Notes: a model not told the origin generated them from the letters alone. A DNA stretch of 64,000 nt from Xaviernesmea oryzae (GCF_900177415.1 NZ_FXAF01000006.1:5001-69000), one strand, 5' to 3'; positions 1 to 10,021 are shown, counted from the first letter of the stretch. Made by a program: numbers and translations.

Positions 1-1
1 G

Positions 2-526
2 GGCATCGCCAAATGCTCGATCGCCGATGTCGCCCATGCGCTGCAGATGTCGCCCGCCAACGTCTTCAAGCATTTCCACTCCAAGGCAGCGCTGGCGGAC
101 GCCATCTGCGACCGGCATATCAGCCGCATGATCGGCCGGTTCGGGACGCTTGACGAACCGGCGCCGGCGCCCGAGCGGCTTGCGATCGTCGTTCGCAGGC
201 TCATGGAGGCACATCTTCAGGACATTCGCGAAAACCCCTTCCTGTTCGAAATGATCTTCCTGATGTCCGAAGCCGATCTGCCGAGCGGACGGCACTACAA
301 GGCCTTGATCGAAGACCTGTTCTTCGATCTCATCCGCCAGGGCGTCGAGAGCGGCGCCTACAAATGCGCCGAACCCCACGCGGTCAGCCGGCATGTGGCC
401 GCCGCCTTCGCGAGCGTGCTGCATCCCGTCATCCTGGCCAAGTCCGACGAAGCCGAGCTCTACGACCGGTGCGAAGGTCTTGCCAGGCTTGTGAATGCTG
501 CGCTGCAAAATCCTCTTGTAAAGTGA
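2..526 (+). CDS. TetR/AcrR family transcriptional regulator, 5' end outside window
   Basis: Only the last 174 codons are present; the frame is open from base 2 and the start lies upstream. The first visible residues hold the recognition part of a TetR helix-turn-helix (ADVAHALQMSPANVFKHF). The rest is an all-helical ligand-binding domain with no recognisable ligand signature. It is followed on the same strand by an RND efflux operon, and TetR proteins commonly repress such neighbours, so it is probably the local repressor (inference). A perfect inverted repeat overlaps its stop codon and is a plausible operator. The ligand is unknown. Confidence 0.85.
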   Translation, partial: GIAKCSIADVAHALQMSPANVFKHFHSKAALADAICDRHISRMIGRFGTLDEPAPAPERLAIVVRRLMEAHLQDIRENPFLFEMIFLMSEADLPSGRHYKALIEDLFFDLIRQGVESGAYKCAEPHAVSRHVAAAFASVLHPVILAKSDEAELYDRCEGLARLVNAALQNPLVK

Positions 527-549
527 CGATTTTTAACTTACGTCACTTT
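520..549. promoter_or_regulatory. Perfect 9-bp inverted repeat, candidate TetR operator
   Basis: AAAGTGACG at 520-528 is mirrored exactly by CGTCACTTT at 541-549 around a 12-base AT-rich centre. It overlaps the TetR stop codon and lies about 140 bases before the adaptor start of the efflux operon. A weak transcript-end hairpin is the alternative, but no T-run follows the second arm. Confidence 0.5.
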
Positions 550-687
550 CCCGCAATGGAACGCTGGTTGGATCGTCTTTCGGCCACCACTGGTCTGACC
601 GCTTAAGACGGGTTAACTTCCCCGACCTCCGCCCCGGCATATCGTCTGCCGTGGCAACCGCCCGAACGCTTTGCCTTGGATGACGCC

Positions 688-1875
688 ATGACCGGACGCA
701 AATTGATCCTTACCCTGCTTCTTTCCGCGCTGCTCGCGGCTTGCAGCGATTCGGGCCAGCAGACCGCCGAAGGCGGCGGCGCGCCGCAGCGCCCGCCTCA
801 GCCGGTCAGCGTCGTCGCCATGAAGAAATCCGTGCAGCCGATCACCGCCGTCCTGCCTGGCCGCGCTTCCGCCTTCCAGATCGCCGACATCCGGCCGCGG
901 GTGACGGGAGAGATCAAGGAGATCGCCTTCAAGCAGGGCAGCGAGGTCAAGGCCGGCGATCTTCTCTACAAGATCGAGGACAGCACCTATGCGGCCGAGG
1001 TTGCGCAGGCGCGCGCCAGCGTTTCCAAGGCGGAAGCGAGCATTCCGAGCGCCCAGGCCAACCTTTCCCGCTACGAGCGGCTGGTCAACAGCGGCGCGAC
1101 GCAGATCGAATACGAGAACGCGCGCGTGACGCTGCTTCAGGCCGAGGCCGATGTCGAACAGTCGAAGGCCGCGCTCCAGGCCGCGGAGATCAATCTCGGC
1201 CTCACGGAAATCCGCGCACCCTTCGACGGCGTTACCGCGATTTCCAATGTCAGCATCGGCAATATCGTGACGGCCAATCAGACGACCGCTCTGACGACGC
1301 TCCGCCAGCTGGATCCGATCTATATCGATCTGATCGATTCGAGCACCAATCTTCTGGAACTGCGCTCCGCCATGGCTTCGGGCCGGCTGAGCGGCGACCC
1401 GCGCAAGGCGGACATACGCCTCACCCTGGAAGACGGGACGGAATATTCCCACACGGGCAAGCTGGATATGTCGGAAATGGCGGTCAGCGAAACCACCGGC
1501 ACCTACCAGATCCGCGCGCAGTTCGACAATCCCGATAACATAATCCTGCCGGGCATGTATGTGCGTGCGACGGTCACGCTCGGCAACGAGAATGGCTACC
1601 TCATCCCGCAGCGGGCCGCGACCCGTAACGCCCGCGGCGAGCTTTCCGCCAAGTTCGTGACCGCCGACAGCAAGGTCGAGACCCGTATTTTCCCCACCAG
1701 CAATGTTTCCGGCAACAATTGGCTCGTCACGGAAGGAGTTGCCGATGGCGACCGGTTGATCGTCGACGGCTTCCAGTGGATCGCCGATGGCGCCGCCGTC
1801 CAGCCGGTCGAGGCGACGGTCGACGATCAGGGCTTTGTCGTCGAAGCGGCAAAGCCTGCAGCCGCCCAGCCTTGA
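688..1875 (+). CDS. RND efflux periplasmic adaptor (membrane fusion protein), lipoprotein
   Basis: A 395-residue AcrA/MexA-type adaptor linking the inner-membrane pump to the outer-membrane channel. The N-terminus is a lipoprotein signal with lipobox LLAAC (Cys19). A barrel-sandwich/lipoyl-like stretch (DIRPRVTGEIKEIAFKQGSE), an alpha-helical hairpin rich in Ala/Gln/Glu and a C-terminal beta-barrel with EIRAPFDG and PGMYVRATV follow, as in the family. I chose ATG 688 over the in-frame TTG at 676 because GGA lies 7 bases before it and the signal peptide then has normal length. First gene of a three-gene efflux operon. Substrates cannot be read from sequence. Confidence 0.92.
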   Translation: MTGRKLILTLLLSALLAACSDSGQQTAEGGGAPQRPPQPVSVVAMKKSVQPITAVLPGRASAFQIADIRPRVTGEIKEIAFKQGSEVKAGDLLYKIEDSTYAAEVAQARASVSKAEASIPSAQANLSRYERLVNSGATQIEYENARVTLLQAEADVEQSKAALQAAEINLGLTEIRAPFDGVTAISNVSIGNIVTANQTTALTTLRQLDPIYIDLIDSSTNLLELRSAMASGRLSGDPRKADIRLTLEDGTEYSHTGKLDMSEMAVSETTGTYQIRAQFDNPDNIILPGMYVRATVTLGNENGYLIPQRAATRNARGELSAKFVTADSKVETRIFPTSNVSGNNWLVTEGVADGDRLIVDGFQWIADGAAVQPVEATVDDQGFVVEAAKPAAAQP

Positions 1876-1933
1876 GCCAGCGTTGAGAATGACAGCAGAA
1901 CCGGCAACGACGAACGCCGCAAGGAACAATTGA

Positions 1934-4900
1934 ATGGCCAACTTCTTCATCCGGCGACCGGTCTTCGCCTGGGTCATCGCGATCGTTATCATGCTGGGAG
2001 GCGCGCTTGCCATCGCGACCCTGTCCATTTCGCAATACCCTGAGATCGCCCCGACAACGGTTCGCATTTCCGCGTCCTACAACGGCGCGAGCGCCGAAAC
2101 GGTCGAGAAATCGGTGACGAGCATCATTGAGGACGGCATGACCGGGCTCGATGACCTGACTTACATGACCTCTTCGTCGTCGACGGGACGTTCCGAAGTG
2201 AGCTTGACCTTCGGCAACAGCATCCTGCCGGACATCGCCCAGGTTCAGGTGCAGAACAAGCTGCAGCTTGTGCAGTCCCAGCTGCCGGACGTGGTCCAGC
2301 AGGCGGGCATTCAGGTGGCGCGCTCCACCTCCAGCATCCTGATGGTCGGCGCGCTCGTTTCCACGGACGGCAAACGCAGCTCGGTGGATCTCGGCGACGT
2401 CTTCGCCACGCAGATCGAAGACCAGGTGAAGCGGCTCGAAGGCGTCGGCAGCATCGATATCTTCGGCTCCGGCTATGCCATGCGCGTCTGGCTCGACCCC
2501 TTCAAGCTGCAGAAGTACCAGCTGACCGCAGCCGACGTGACCTCCGCCATTGAGGCGCAGAACACGCAGGTGTCGGTCGGCGCCCTCGGAGGCCTTCCGG
2601 CGACGGAAGGTCAGCAGCTGACCGTCACCATGACGGCGCAGAGCCAGTTGACCACGGTTGACGAGTTCGAGCGGATCATCCTGAAGGTCGAGCAGGACGG
2701 CGCTACCGTACGCCTGAGCGATGTCGCCCGTGTCGAGATCGGCCAGGAGTCCTATGGCGGCAGCTCGCGCCAGAACGGCCTTCCCTCCACCGGTTTTGCC
2801 GTCAACCTGGCAACCGGCGCGAATGCTCTCGATACGGCTGCCCGCGTGAAGGCGCAGCTGGCTGAGCTTGCCCCCAATCTCCCTGACGGCGTGGAAATCA
2901 CCTATCCCTATGACACTACGCCATTTGTTCAGCTTTCCATCGAAAAGGTCGTCCATACACTGATCGAGGCCATTATCCTCGTCTTCGTGGTGCTTTTGAT
3001 CTTCCTGCAGAACCTCAGGGCAACATTCATTCCGATGATCGCGGTGCCGGTGGTGCTGCTCGGCACCTTCGGCATCCTGGCGATCACCGGCTATTCGATC
3101 AACACGCTCACCATGTTCGCCATGGTTCTGGCGATCGGCCTGCTGGTCGACGACGCCATCGTCGTGGTCGAAAACGTCGAGCGCATCATGGACGAGGAGG
3201 GCCTGGGTCCTCTCGAAGCGACCGAAAAATCCATGGGCGAGATCACCGGCGCCATCATCGGCATCGCGCTCGTATTGACCGCCGTCTTCATTCCGATGGC
3301 TTTCTTCGGCGGTTCGACAGGCGTCATCTACCGCCAGTTCTCGGTTACCATCGTTTCGGCCATGCTCCTGTCGGCGCTGGTCGCCATCGTGCTGACGCCG
3401 GCGCTCTGCGCCACCATGCTGAAGCCGATCGATCATCACAAGAAGCGGCGCGGCATCGGCGCCTGGTTCAATCGCGGCTTCGACCGCACGACCAGGGGAT
3501 ACGTCTCCACGATCGGCTACCTGCTGAAGCGTCCGCTGCGGGTGATGTTGATGTTCGCTCTGGTCATCGGCGGCTGCGCCTGGTTCTTCACAAGGCTTCC
3601 GAGCTCCTTCCTGCCGCAGGAGGACCAGGGCGTCTTGCTGACCATTATCCAGACGCCCACGGGCTCCACCACCACGCGCACGGATGAGGTCGTCAAGAAG
3701 GTCGAGGCCTATTTCAAGGAGCAGGAGAAGGATAGCGTCGACACCGTGTTCGGCGTCCTCGGCTTCAGCTTCGGCGGCAGCGGGCAGAACAATGCGATCG
3801 TCTTCACGAAACTCAAGGACTTCGCGGAGCGCACGCGGCCGGAACAATCGGCTGCGGCCGTCGTGCAGCGCGCCAGCGGTTACTTCTTCACGCTGCGCGA
3901 TGCCCAGGTCTTCGCGCTGCTGCCGCCCGCCATCCAGGGCCTCGGCACGTCGAGCGGCTTCTCCATGTATCTCGTGGACAGCGGCAACAACGGCAATGAC
4001 GCCCTGACGCAGGCATCGCAGCAGCTCATGCAGGCCGGCACGGGCAACCCGAACATCAGCTCGCTGCGCAGCAGCACCCAGCGTTCCGAAACCCAGTTGA
4101 AAATCCTGCTCGACCAGGAAAAGCTCGGTGCCATGGGCGTCGATCTGGCGTCGGTCAACTCGATGCTCGCCACCATCTTCGCCGGCCGCGACGTCAACGA
4201 TTTCACGTTGAACAATGAGCTGAAACCGGTCTATGTCCAGGGCGATGCGGCCTATCGCATGCAACCGGACGACCTGAAGCACTGGTATGCGCGCAACAAC
4301 CAAGGCGAAATGGTTCCCTTCTCGTCCTTCAGCACCGTCGAATGGATCAGCGGCACCCCGCAGCTCGCACGCTTCAACGGCACGAGCGCGATCCCGCTGG
4401 AAGGCGCGGCAGGTCCCGGCGTCAGCACCGGTCAGGCGATGGACGAAATGGAACGGCTGACGGCGCAACTGCCGGGCGGCTATTCGGTGGCCTGGCAGGG
4501 GATCTCCTATCAGGAACGGCTTTCAGGCTCGCAGGCGCCGATGCTCTATGCGCTGTCGGTGCTGATCGTCTTCCTCTGCCTGGCGGCGCTCTATGAAAGC
4601 TGGTCGATTCCCTTTTCGGTCATTCTGGCAGTCCCGGTCGGCGTGCTCGGCGCGCTCACCGCGGCGCATTTCTTCGGGCAGGAGAATGACGTCTACTTCA
4701 AGGTCGGTCTTCTGACGACGATCGGCCTGGCGGCGAAGAACGCGATCCTGATCGTGGAATTCGCCAAGGACCGTCAGGAGGGCGGAATGAGCATGATCGA
4801 GGCGACTTTGGAGGCGGCGCGGCTGCGTCTGAGGCCGATCGTCATGACCTCGCTCGCCTTCATTCTGGGCGTCGTCCCGCTGGCGATCGCCACCGGCGCC

Positions 4901-5032
4901 GGCTCCGCCGCCCAGAACGCGATCGGCATCGGGGTGCTGGGTGGTATGCTTTCTGCAACACTCCTCGGAATTTTCTTCGTTCCGTCCTTCTTTGTTGTCG
5001 TTAGACGGTTATCAAACCGTGAAAAAGCGTAG
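1934..5032 (+). CDS. RND multidrug efflux inner-membrane permease (HAE1 type)
   Basis: A 1032-residue AcrB/MexB-type proton-driven exporter, the usual length for the HAE1 family. It opens with the family N-terminus (MANFFIRRPVFAWVIAI), has two large periplasmic loops, and carries the TM4 proton-relay pair Asp406-Asp407 in GLLVDDAIVVVENVERI. The second half ends with the conserved TM10-TM12 segment containing GLAAKNAILIVEFAKD. It starts 58 bases after the adaptor gene with an AAGGAA ribosome site. It works with the adaptor upstream and the channel protein downstream. Confidence 0.95.
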   Translation: MANFFIRRPVFAWVIAIVIMLGGALAIATLSISQYPEIAPTTVRISASYNGASAETVEKSVTSIIEDGMTGLDDLTYMTSSSSTGRSEVSLTFGNSILPDIAQVQVQNKLQLVQSQLPDVVQQAGIQVARSTSSILMVGALVSTDGKRSSVDLGDVFATQIEDQVKRLEGVGSIDIFGSGYAMRVWLDPFKLQKYQLTAADVTSAIEAQNTQVSVGALGGLPATEGQQLTVTMTAQSQLTTVDEFERIILKVEQDGATVRLSDVARVEIGQESYGGSSRQNGLPSTGFAVNLATGANALDTAARVKAQLAELAPNLPDGVEITYPYDTTPFVQLSIEKVVHTLIEAIILVFVVLLIFLQNLRATFIPMIAVPVVLLGTFGILAITGYSINTLTMFAMVLAIGLLVDDAIVVVENVERIMDEEGLGPLEATEKSMGEITGAIIGIALVLTAVFIPMAFFGGSTGVIYRQFSVTIVSAMLLSALVAIVLTPALCATMLKPIDHHKKRRGIGAWFNRGFDRTTRGYVSTIGYLLKRPLRVMLMFALVIGGCAWFFTRLPSSFLPQEDQGVLLTIIQTPTGSTTTRTDEVVKKVEAYFKEQEKDSVDTVFGVLGFSFGGSGQNNAIVFTKLKDFAERTRPEQSAAAVVQRASGYFFTLRDAQVFALLPPAIQGLGTSSGFSMYLVDSGNNGNDALTQASQQLMQAGTGNPNISSLRSSTQRSETQLKILLDQEKLGAMGVDLASVNSMLATIFAGRDVNDFTLNNELKPVYVQGDAAYRMQPDDLKHWYARNNQGEMVPFSSFSTVEWISGTPQLARFNGTSAIPLEGAAGPGVSTGQAMDEMERLTAQLPGGYSVAWQGISYQERLSGSQAPMLYALSVLIVFLCLAALYESWSIPFSVILAVPVGVLGALTAAHFFGQENDVYFKVGLLTTIGLAAKNAILIVEFAKDRQEGGMSMIEATLEAARLRLRPIVMTSLAFILGVVPLAIATGAGSAAQNAIGIGVLGGMLSATLLGIFFVPSFFVVVRRLSNREKA

Positions 5033-5040
5033 CATAAGGC

Positions 5041-5103
5041 ATACGTTCGTTAACGTATTGGACGTTTAATGCCGTCAGGGGCCGCACGAATCGCTCCTGA
5101 CGG
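5041..5103 (+). other. Two hairpins between pump and channel genes
   Basis: The 133-base gap between the pump and channel genes holds ATACGTT/AACGTAT (5041-5058, 4-base loop) and CCGTCAGG/CCTGACGG (5072-5079 and 5096-5103, 16-base loop). Neither is followed by a T-run, so they look more like mRNA-processing or stability structures than terminators. Confidence 0.4.
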
Positions 5104-5165
5104 TGCAAATCGGAAGCGGCATGAATGTCTGACTTCCACGCGTTGTAGGGCACCGGGACAGAAAA

Positions 5166-6608
5166 ATGTTATCCATTCGTGTTGTCGCTCCTCTGACCAC
5201 CGTACTCTTCCTCTCGGGCTGCGTTGTTGGCCCCAACCATACGCCGCCGGAAATCGCCCTTCCGGGCAAGTTTGCGGAAGCCGGCGCCACCAGCAATGGA
5301 GACGTGTCGCAGGTCGCCTGGTGGAAGGCCTTCAACGACAGCCGCCTGAACGGCTATGTTCAGCAGGGTCTGGGCCAGAACCTGGACGTGCTGCAGGCAC
5401 TGGAACGCATCAATCAGGCCCAGGCCTCCGTCGTCAGCGCCGGCGCCGGCTCCCTGCCGTCCCTCGATCTCGGCGGTTCGGCTGAACGGAGCGGCACCAA
5501 GGACATCGGAGGACCGCTCAGCCCGACATCGGCCAGCCCCCAGACGACGGTCAGCGGCAATCTGACTGCCTCTTGGTTCCTCGATCTTTTCGGGCTTTAT
5601 CGCCGTTCGAAGGAATCGGCCCTCGCAAACCTCGATGCGGCCTATGCCAATGTCGACGTGGCGCGGCTGACGCTCCTGTCGCAGGTCGCTTCGTCCTATA
5701 TCGATGTGCGGTACTATCAGGAACGGATCGCCATTGCCCGGCAGAACCTCGAATCACGCCGCGAAACGCTGAACCTCACGAAGCTGCAGCTCGAAGCGGG
5801 TGCCGCATCCAGGCTCGACGTCGTCCAGTCGGAAGGTCTCGTGAATTCGACGCTTGCGGAACTGCCCGGCCTCGAGACCCAGTTCCGGACTGCCGCCCAC
5901 CGCATCGCCACCCTTCTCGGCCTGCCGGCGTCGTCCCTCGTTCCCGAGCTTCAGAAGGGTGCGCGCCAGCCGGTCGCACGCTTCAACGCAAGGGCCGGCA
6001 TCCCGGCGGACCTCATCCGCAACCGGCCCGACATCCGGGCTGCCGAACGCCAGCTCGCAGCCGCCGTTGCGCAGATCGGCGTCGCGGAAGCCCAGCTTTA
6101 TCCGGCCATCACGCTCGGCGGCTCGATCACTCCGTCCTACACCAGGATTGCCGCCGGCGAGAGCGGCGTTCTCGGCTGGTCGTTCGGACCGGGTCTCAGC
6201 CTGCCCATTTTCGATGGCGGCGCGCTCCGTGCGAACCTGTCCAGCTCCGAGTCCGCGGCCCGCGAACAGTATCTCGCCTGGAAGCAGACGGTGCTGAACG
6301 CCGTTGAAGAGGTGGAAAACGCGCTTGCCGCCGTCGCCCGCGACCGCCGTACGGTCGAGGCCCTGCAGGCGACCGTAAGGTCTTACCAGGAAGCGCTGCA
6401 GCTCGCGACCGCGAGCTATCGCGACGGCGCGTCCTCGCTGCTCGACGTTCTCGATGCCCAGCGCCAGGTCTCGACCGCTCAGGCCAACCTGGCTCAGGCG
6501 GTGCAGCAGGTCGCCCAGGACTTTGTCGCCCTCAACGTGGCGATCGGCGGCGGCTACGGCTTCGGCCAGGTCGATGCCAAGGTCGCCGCGGCATTGGCCA
6601 AGAAGTAA
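5166..6608 (+). CDS. Outer-membrane efflux channel lipoprotein (OprM/NodT family)
   Basis: A 480-residue TolC-like channel of the NodT/OprM lipoprotein family. The signal ends with lipobox LSGC (Cys19), followed by the family-typical VVGPNHTPPE. Two repeated outer-membrane-efflux domains follow, with internal motifs such as RNRPDIRAAERQLAAA and SYRDGASSLLDVLDAQRQ. Third gene of the efflux operon; its transcript ends at the strong hairpin just downstream. Together with the adaptor and permease it forms a complete tripartite pump. Confidence 0.93.
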   Translation: MLSIRVVAPLTTVLFLSGCVVGPNHTPPEIALPGKFAEAGATSNGDVSQVAWWKAFNDSRLNGYVQQGLGQNLDVLQALERINQAQASVVSAGAGSLPSLDLGGSAERSGTKDIGGPLSPTSASPQTTVSGNLTASWFLDLFGLYRRSKESALANLDAAYANVDVARLTLLSQVASSYIDVRYYQERIAIARQNLESRRETLNLTKLQLEAGAASRLDVVQSEGLVNSTLAELPGLETQFRTAAHRIATLLGLPASSLVPELQKGARQPVARFNARAGIPADLIRNRPDIRAAERQLAAAVAQIGVAEAQLYPAITLGGSITPSYTRIAAGESGVLGWSFGPGLSLPIFDGGALRANLSSSESAAREQYLAWKQTVLNAVEEVENALAAVARDRRTVEALQATVRSYQEALQLATASYRDGASSLLDVLDAQRQVSTAQANLAQAVQQVAQDFVALNVAIGGGYGFGQVDAKVAAALAKK

Positions 6609-6629
6609 GTCCCGGCATCCGCCGGCAAG

Positions 6630-6668
6630 AAAAAACCTCCGGAGCCGCGGCTCCGGAGGTTTTTTTTT
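6630..6668. terminator. Bidirectional rho-independent terminator
   Basis: A-run, then perfect palindrome ACCTCCGGAGCC-GC-GGCTCCGGAGGT, then eight Ts. It sits between the convergent channel gene and efp and, by symmetry, can end both transcripts. Confidence 0.93.
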
Positions 6669-6694
6669 GTGACAGCTTGAAGAAGCCGGAGAAA

Positions 6695-7264
6695 TCAGTT
6701 CTTGGCGCGCTCGACGTAGGAATTGTCTTCCGTCGCGATGACAACCCGGGTGCCGGCATCGATATGCGGCGGCACCATGGTGCGGATGCCGTTGGAGAGG
6801 ATGGCCGGCTTGTAGGAAGAGGATGCCGTCTGCCCTTTGACGACCGGCTCCGTCTCGACGATTTCGAGCGTCACATGGCGGGGCAGTTCGATCGCCAGCG
6901 GCACGCCTTCATGGATCGAGAGGATGCAGGTCATGCCTTCCTGCAGATAGGCCTTCTGATCGCCCATGGTATCGACATCGACCACGACCTGATCGTAGGT
7001 TTCCGGGTTCATGAAATGGAAGCCTTCGCCATCCTCGTAGAGATACTGGAAGTTCACGTCCTCGACGAAAGCGCGCTCCACCTGCTCGGTGGTCCGCCAG
7101 CGTTCCGACACCTTCACGCCATCGACGATGCGGCGCATGTCCACCTGGGTGACGGGCGTGCCCTTGCCCGGGTGGAAGTTCTGGGCAGTGAGAACGACAT
7201 AGAGCTTGCCGTCGACTTCGAGGACGTTGCCCTTGCGGACGGAAGAGGCGATGATCTTGACCAT
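6695..7264 (-). CDS. efp: Elongation factor P
   Basis: A 189-residue EF-P with the three expected domains. It rescues ribosomes stalled on polyproline. The loop residue that receives beta-lysine in enterobacterial EF-P is present as Lys34 in HPGKGTPV, matching the modification genes just upstream on the other strand. Start ATG at 7264 has AAGGGAAT 5 bases upstream. The reading frame stays open far upstream, but that part has no EF-P homology. It diverges from epmA. Confidence 0.97.
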   Translation of the reverse strand: MVKIIASSVRKGNVLEVDGKLYVVLTAQNFHPGKGTPVTQVDMRRIVDGVKVSERWRTTEQVERAFVEDVNFQYLYEDGEGFHFMNPETYDQVVVDVDTMGDQKAYLQEGMTCILSIHEGVPLAIELPRHVTLEIVETEPVVKGQTASSSYKPAILSNGIRTMVPPHIDAGTRVVIATEDNSYVERAKN

Positions 7265-7438
7265 GATATTCCCTTGTGGTGCCGGCTTGTCACTGCCGAA
7301 AATGCATCGTAGAGGACCGGGCGATAACCGGCCCGAAGGACGGCCCTCGTGACCGAGTGTCTGTTTTCCGGGCGGGACTACCCTAAAACCGCGCGAAGTG
7401 GAAGCCTTGCCGGCAAGAACCGGCGAAGAAAGCCGCAA

Positions 7439-8509
7439 ATGAGCCTGTCCCGAGCCGCTCTGTCCCGTTCGTCCTGGTGGACGCCGGAAAACCATGCGGA
7501 CCGCCGGCCCTTCCTGATGGGCCGCAATGCGGTCCAGGCGGCGCTGCGCGGTTTCTTCACCCGCAACGATTTCATCGAGGCGGACACGGCGACGCTGCAG
7601 GTCTCGCCGGGCAACGAGACGCATCTGCATGCCTTCGCGACGGAGGCGGTGGCGATCGACGGCGCGAGAGCACCGCTCTATCTGCACACCTCGCCGGAAT
7701 TCGCATGCAAGAAGCTGCTGGCGGCCGGCGAGACGCGCATCTTCACCTTCGCGCATGTCTACCGCAACCGGGAGCGCGGGCCGCTGCACCATCCGGAATT
7801 CACCATGCTGGAATGGTATCGCGCCGGCGAGAGTTACGGGCAGCTCATGACCGACTGCGCCGAGATGCTGGCGCTTGCGGCAGAGACCGCGAAGACGAAG
7901 CGCTTTGCCTTCCGCGACATGGAGATCGATCCGTTCGCAGAGCCGGAGCGCCTGACGCTCGCGGAAGCCTTCGACCGCTTCGCGGGCATCGATCTGCTGG
8001 CTTCCGTTGCCCCGGATGGCGAGACCGACCGCGATTTGCTGGCGGCGGGTCTGCAGCAATCCGGGATCCGGTTTGCCGCGGACGACACCTGGGCCGATCT
8101 TTTCAGCAAGGTTCTGGTGGAAAGGATCGAGCCCCATCTCGGCCGAGGCCGCGCGACGATCCTTTGCGAATACCCCGTTTCCGAAGCCGCCCTTGCCCGG
8201 CCGTCTGGCCGCGACCGGCGCGTGGCGGAACGTTTCGAGCTCTATGCCTGCGGCGTCGAACTGGCCAACGCTTTCGGCGAACTGACCGATGCCGGCGAAC
8301 AGCGCCGCCGTTTCGAGCACGAGATGGCGGAAAAAGCGCGTATCTACGGCGAGCGCTATCCGATCGATGAGGATTTCCTGGACGCGCTTGCGGTCATGCC
8401 GGAGGCGAGCGGCGCAGCGCTCGGCTTCGACCGGCTCGCCATGCTGGCGACGGGCGCGACCCGTATCGACCAGGTGATGTGGGCGCCCGTCGCGGAGGTG
8501 TTCGAATGA
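7439..8509 (+). CDS. epmA: EF-P beta-lysine ligase EpmA (GenX/PoxA)
   Basis: A 356-residue class II lysyl-tRNA-synthetase-like enzyme lacking an anticodon domain; it attaches (R)-beta-lysine to Lys34 of EF-P. Motif 2 is visible in [20 protein letters not shown] and motif 3 in [16 protein letters not shown]. The frame extends upstream to a GTG at 7349, but family proteins begin close to ATG 7439, which is preceded by GAAGAAAG. It overlaps epmB by ATGA and diverges from efp. Confidence 0.95.
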   Translation: MSLSRAALSRSSWWTPENHADRRPFLMGRNAVQAALRGFFTRNDFIEADTATLQVSPGNETHLHAFATEAVAIDGARAPLYLHTSPEFACKKLLAAGETRIFTFAHVYRNRERGPLHHPEFTMLEWYRAGESYGQLMTDCAEMLALAAETAKTKRFAFRDMEIDPFAEPERLTLAEAFDRFAGIDLLASVAPDGETDRDLLAAGLQQSGIRFAADDTWADLFSKVLVERIEPHLGRGRATILCEYPVSEAALARPSGRDRRVAERFELYACGVELANAFGELTDAGEQRRRFEHEMAEKARIYGERYPIDEDFLDALAVMPEASGAALGFDRLAMLATGATRIDQVMWAPVAEVFE

Positions 8510-9555
8510 CGGCGGCCGCACGCTCGCTGAAAACGCCCGAGGATCTGGCATCGGCCGGGCTGATCGAGCCGGCGAGGCTCGACGGCATCCGCGCCGTGGC
8601 CGACCGCTATGCGATCGCGCTGACGCCGACGGTCGTCTCGCTGATCGACCGCGCCGATCCGAAAGACCCGATCGCGCGCCAGTTCGTGCCCGATCCGGGT
8701 GAGCTGCTGACCACGCCGGAGGAACGCCTCGACCCGATCGGCGACCATGCGCACAGCCCGGTCAAGGGAATCGTGCATCGTTATCCCGACCGGGTGCTGA
8801 TGAAGGCGGTGCATGTCTGCCCGGTCTATTGCCGCTTCTGTTTCCGCCGCGAGATGGTCGGCCCCGAGGGCGACGGCACGCTTTCGCCGGACGAGCTTGC
8901 GGCCGCTCTCGGCTATATCCGCGAACACGCGGACATCTGGGAAGTCATCCTCACCGGCGGTGACCCCCTGGTGCTGTCGCCGCGCCGGCTTTCCGCCATC
9001 ATGCGCGGGCTTGCCGACATCCCGCATGTGAAGATCGTCCGTTTCCACACCCGCGTGCCTGTGGTCGAGCCGGATCGCGTGGACGAGGCACTGATCGCCG
9101 CGTTGAGGGAGAGCCGCAAGGTGGTCTATGTAGCGCTGCACGCCAACCACCCGCGCGAACTGACGGAACCGGCTCGGGCCGCCTGCGCCCGGCTGATCGA
9201 CGCCGGCTTTCCGATGGTCAGCCAGACAGTATTGCTGAAGGGCGTCAACGACGATCCAATCGTGCTCGGCGAATTGATGAAAGCCTTCGTCGAGACGCGG
9301 ATCAAGCCCTATTACCTGCATCATCCGGACCTCGCGCCCGGCACCGGCCACTTCCGGCTGGACATCGCCGAAGGCCAGAAGATCGTCTCGGCGCTGCGCG
9401 GCAATATCTCCGGCCTCTGCCAGCCGACCTACGTGCTGGATATTCCAGGCGGCCACGGCAAGGCGGTGATCGGCGAGAGCGCCGCGCGGCGCGAAGGCGG
9501 CTGTTATTCCGTCAGCGATTTCCACGGCGAAGAGCATATCTATCCTCCGAGATGA
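8506..9555 (+). CDS. epmB: EF-P-associated lysine 2,3-aminomutase EpmB
   Basis: A 349-residue radical-SAM enzyme converting L-alpha-lysine to (R)-beta-lysine for EpmA. The cluster-binding CX3CX2C motif is Cys105, Cys109, Cys112 ([13 protein letters not shown]). The PLP lysine is Lys319 in IPGGHGKAV. The ATG at 8506 overlaps the epmA stop (ATGA). The length fits EpmB rather than the longer catabolic aminomutases. No EpmC (EF-P hydroxylase) gene is nearby, as in many bacteria. Confidence 0.95.
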   Translation: MTAAARSLKTPEDLASAGLIEPARLDGIRAVADRYAIALTPTVVSLIDRADPKDPIARQFVPDPGELLTTPEERLDPIGDHAHSPVKGIVHRYPDRVLMKAVHVCPVYCRFCFRREMVGPEGDGTLSPDELAAALGYIREHADIWEVILTGGDPLVLSPRRLSAIMRGLADIPHVKIVRFHTRVPVVEPDRVDEALIAALRESRKVVYVALHANHPRELTEPARAACARLIDAGFPMVSQTVLLKGVNDDPIVLGELMKAFVETRIKPYYLHHPDLAPGTGHFRLDIAEGQKIVSALRGNISGLCQPTYVLDIPGGHGKAVIGESAARREGGCYSVSDFHGEEHIYPPR

Positions 9556-9740
9556 CGAGCGCCGGCGTTCACGCGGCAGGTTTTGCCCGTGTCCTGGAGA
9601 GCCCACACGAATGCGGAACCTCATTGTATTTGTATAAAGCGGCTCCGCATTCGCGTGGCCTTCGGCGTTCTCTCGGGGCTTCCGGCCCCTACAGGTGATC
9701 ATCTCGCCTCGCTGCGTGGCATTCACGCCACTTGCACGGC
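9556..9740 (-). other. Structured intergenic stretch, possible minus-strand RNA
   Basis: No convincing gene lies between epmB and the repeat at 10.02 kb. An 18-bp stem joins 9603-9620 to 9641-9658 around a 20-base loop. Its two mismatches are A-C on the plus strand but G-U wobble on the minus strand, so the minus-strand RNA would pair throughout. Further hairpins on the minus strand are GGGGC-CGGAA-GCCCC (about 9670-9690) and GTGGC-GTGAAT-GCCAC (about 9717-9732). No family was recognised and no T-run terminator is present. Confidence 0.35.
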
Positions 9741-10021
9741 TCAACCGAACCTGGCCTGGCGACCAGGGGGAGGCTTGATAGGAAAGCCCGTCTTTCGACA
9801 CGCTCTCCATGGCTTTCACCTCTTCCACCGTCCCCGCACGTTACGGTTCCGATGGAAGCGCCGGCTCCCGCCTGCCCGCGAACGTCTCGCGAAACACTCC
9901 GGCGACGGAAGCGGGAGGATTGTAGGCATGGGTTTGGAGGGCGGGGATGAGAAAGGGGTTAAGCGGTTGATAAGACTTGGGTGGCCTTGAATTTTATCCA
10001 TCAGTTCGGTGGATGCGGCCA

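Noticed and set aside
7349..7438. 30-codon N-terminal extension of EpmA from a GTG
   Set aside because: It lacks family similarity and a ribosome site; ATG 7439 fits EpmA length and has an upstream GAAGAAAG.
6695..8551. efp frame open upstream to give a 618-codon protein
   Set aside because: The extension is antisense to epmA; EF-P starts at MVKIIAS with a good ribosome site.
9583..9990. Open frames of 70-135 codons between epmB and the palindromic repeat, including a 38-codon frame from 9809
   Set aside because: Low-complexity Arg/Pro-rich translations, no ribosome sites, and overlapping hairpins that better suit non-coding DNA.
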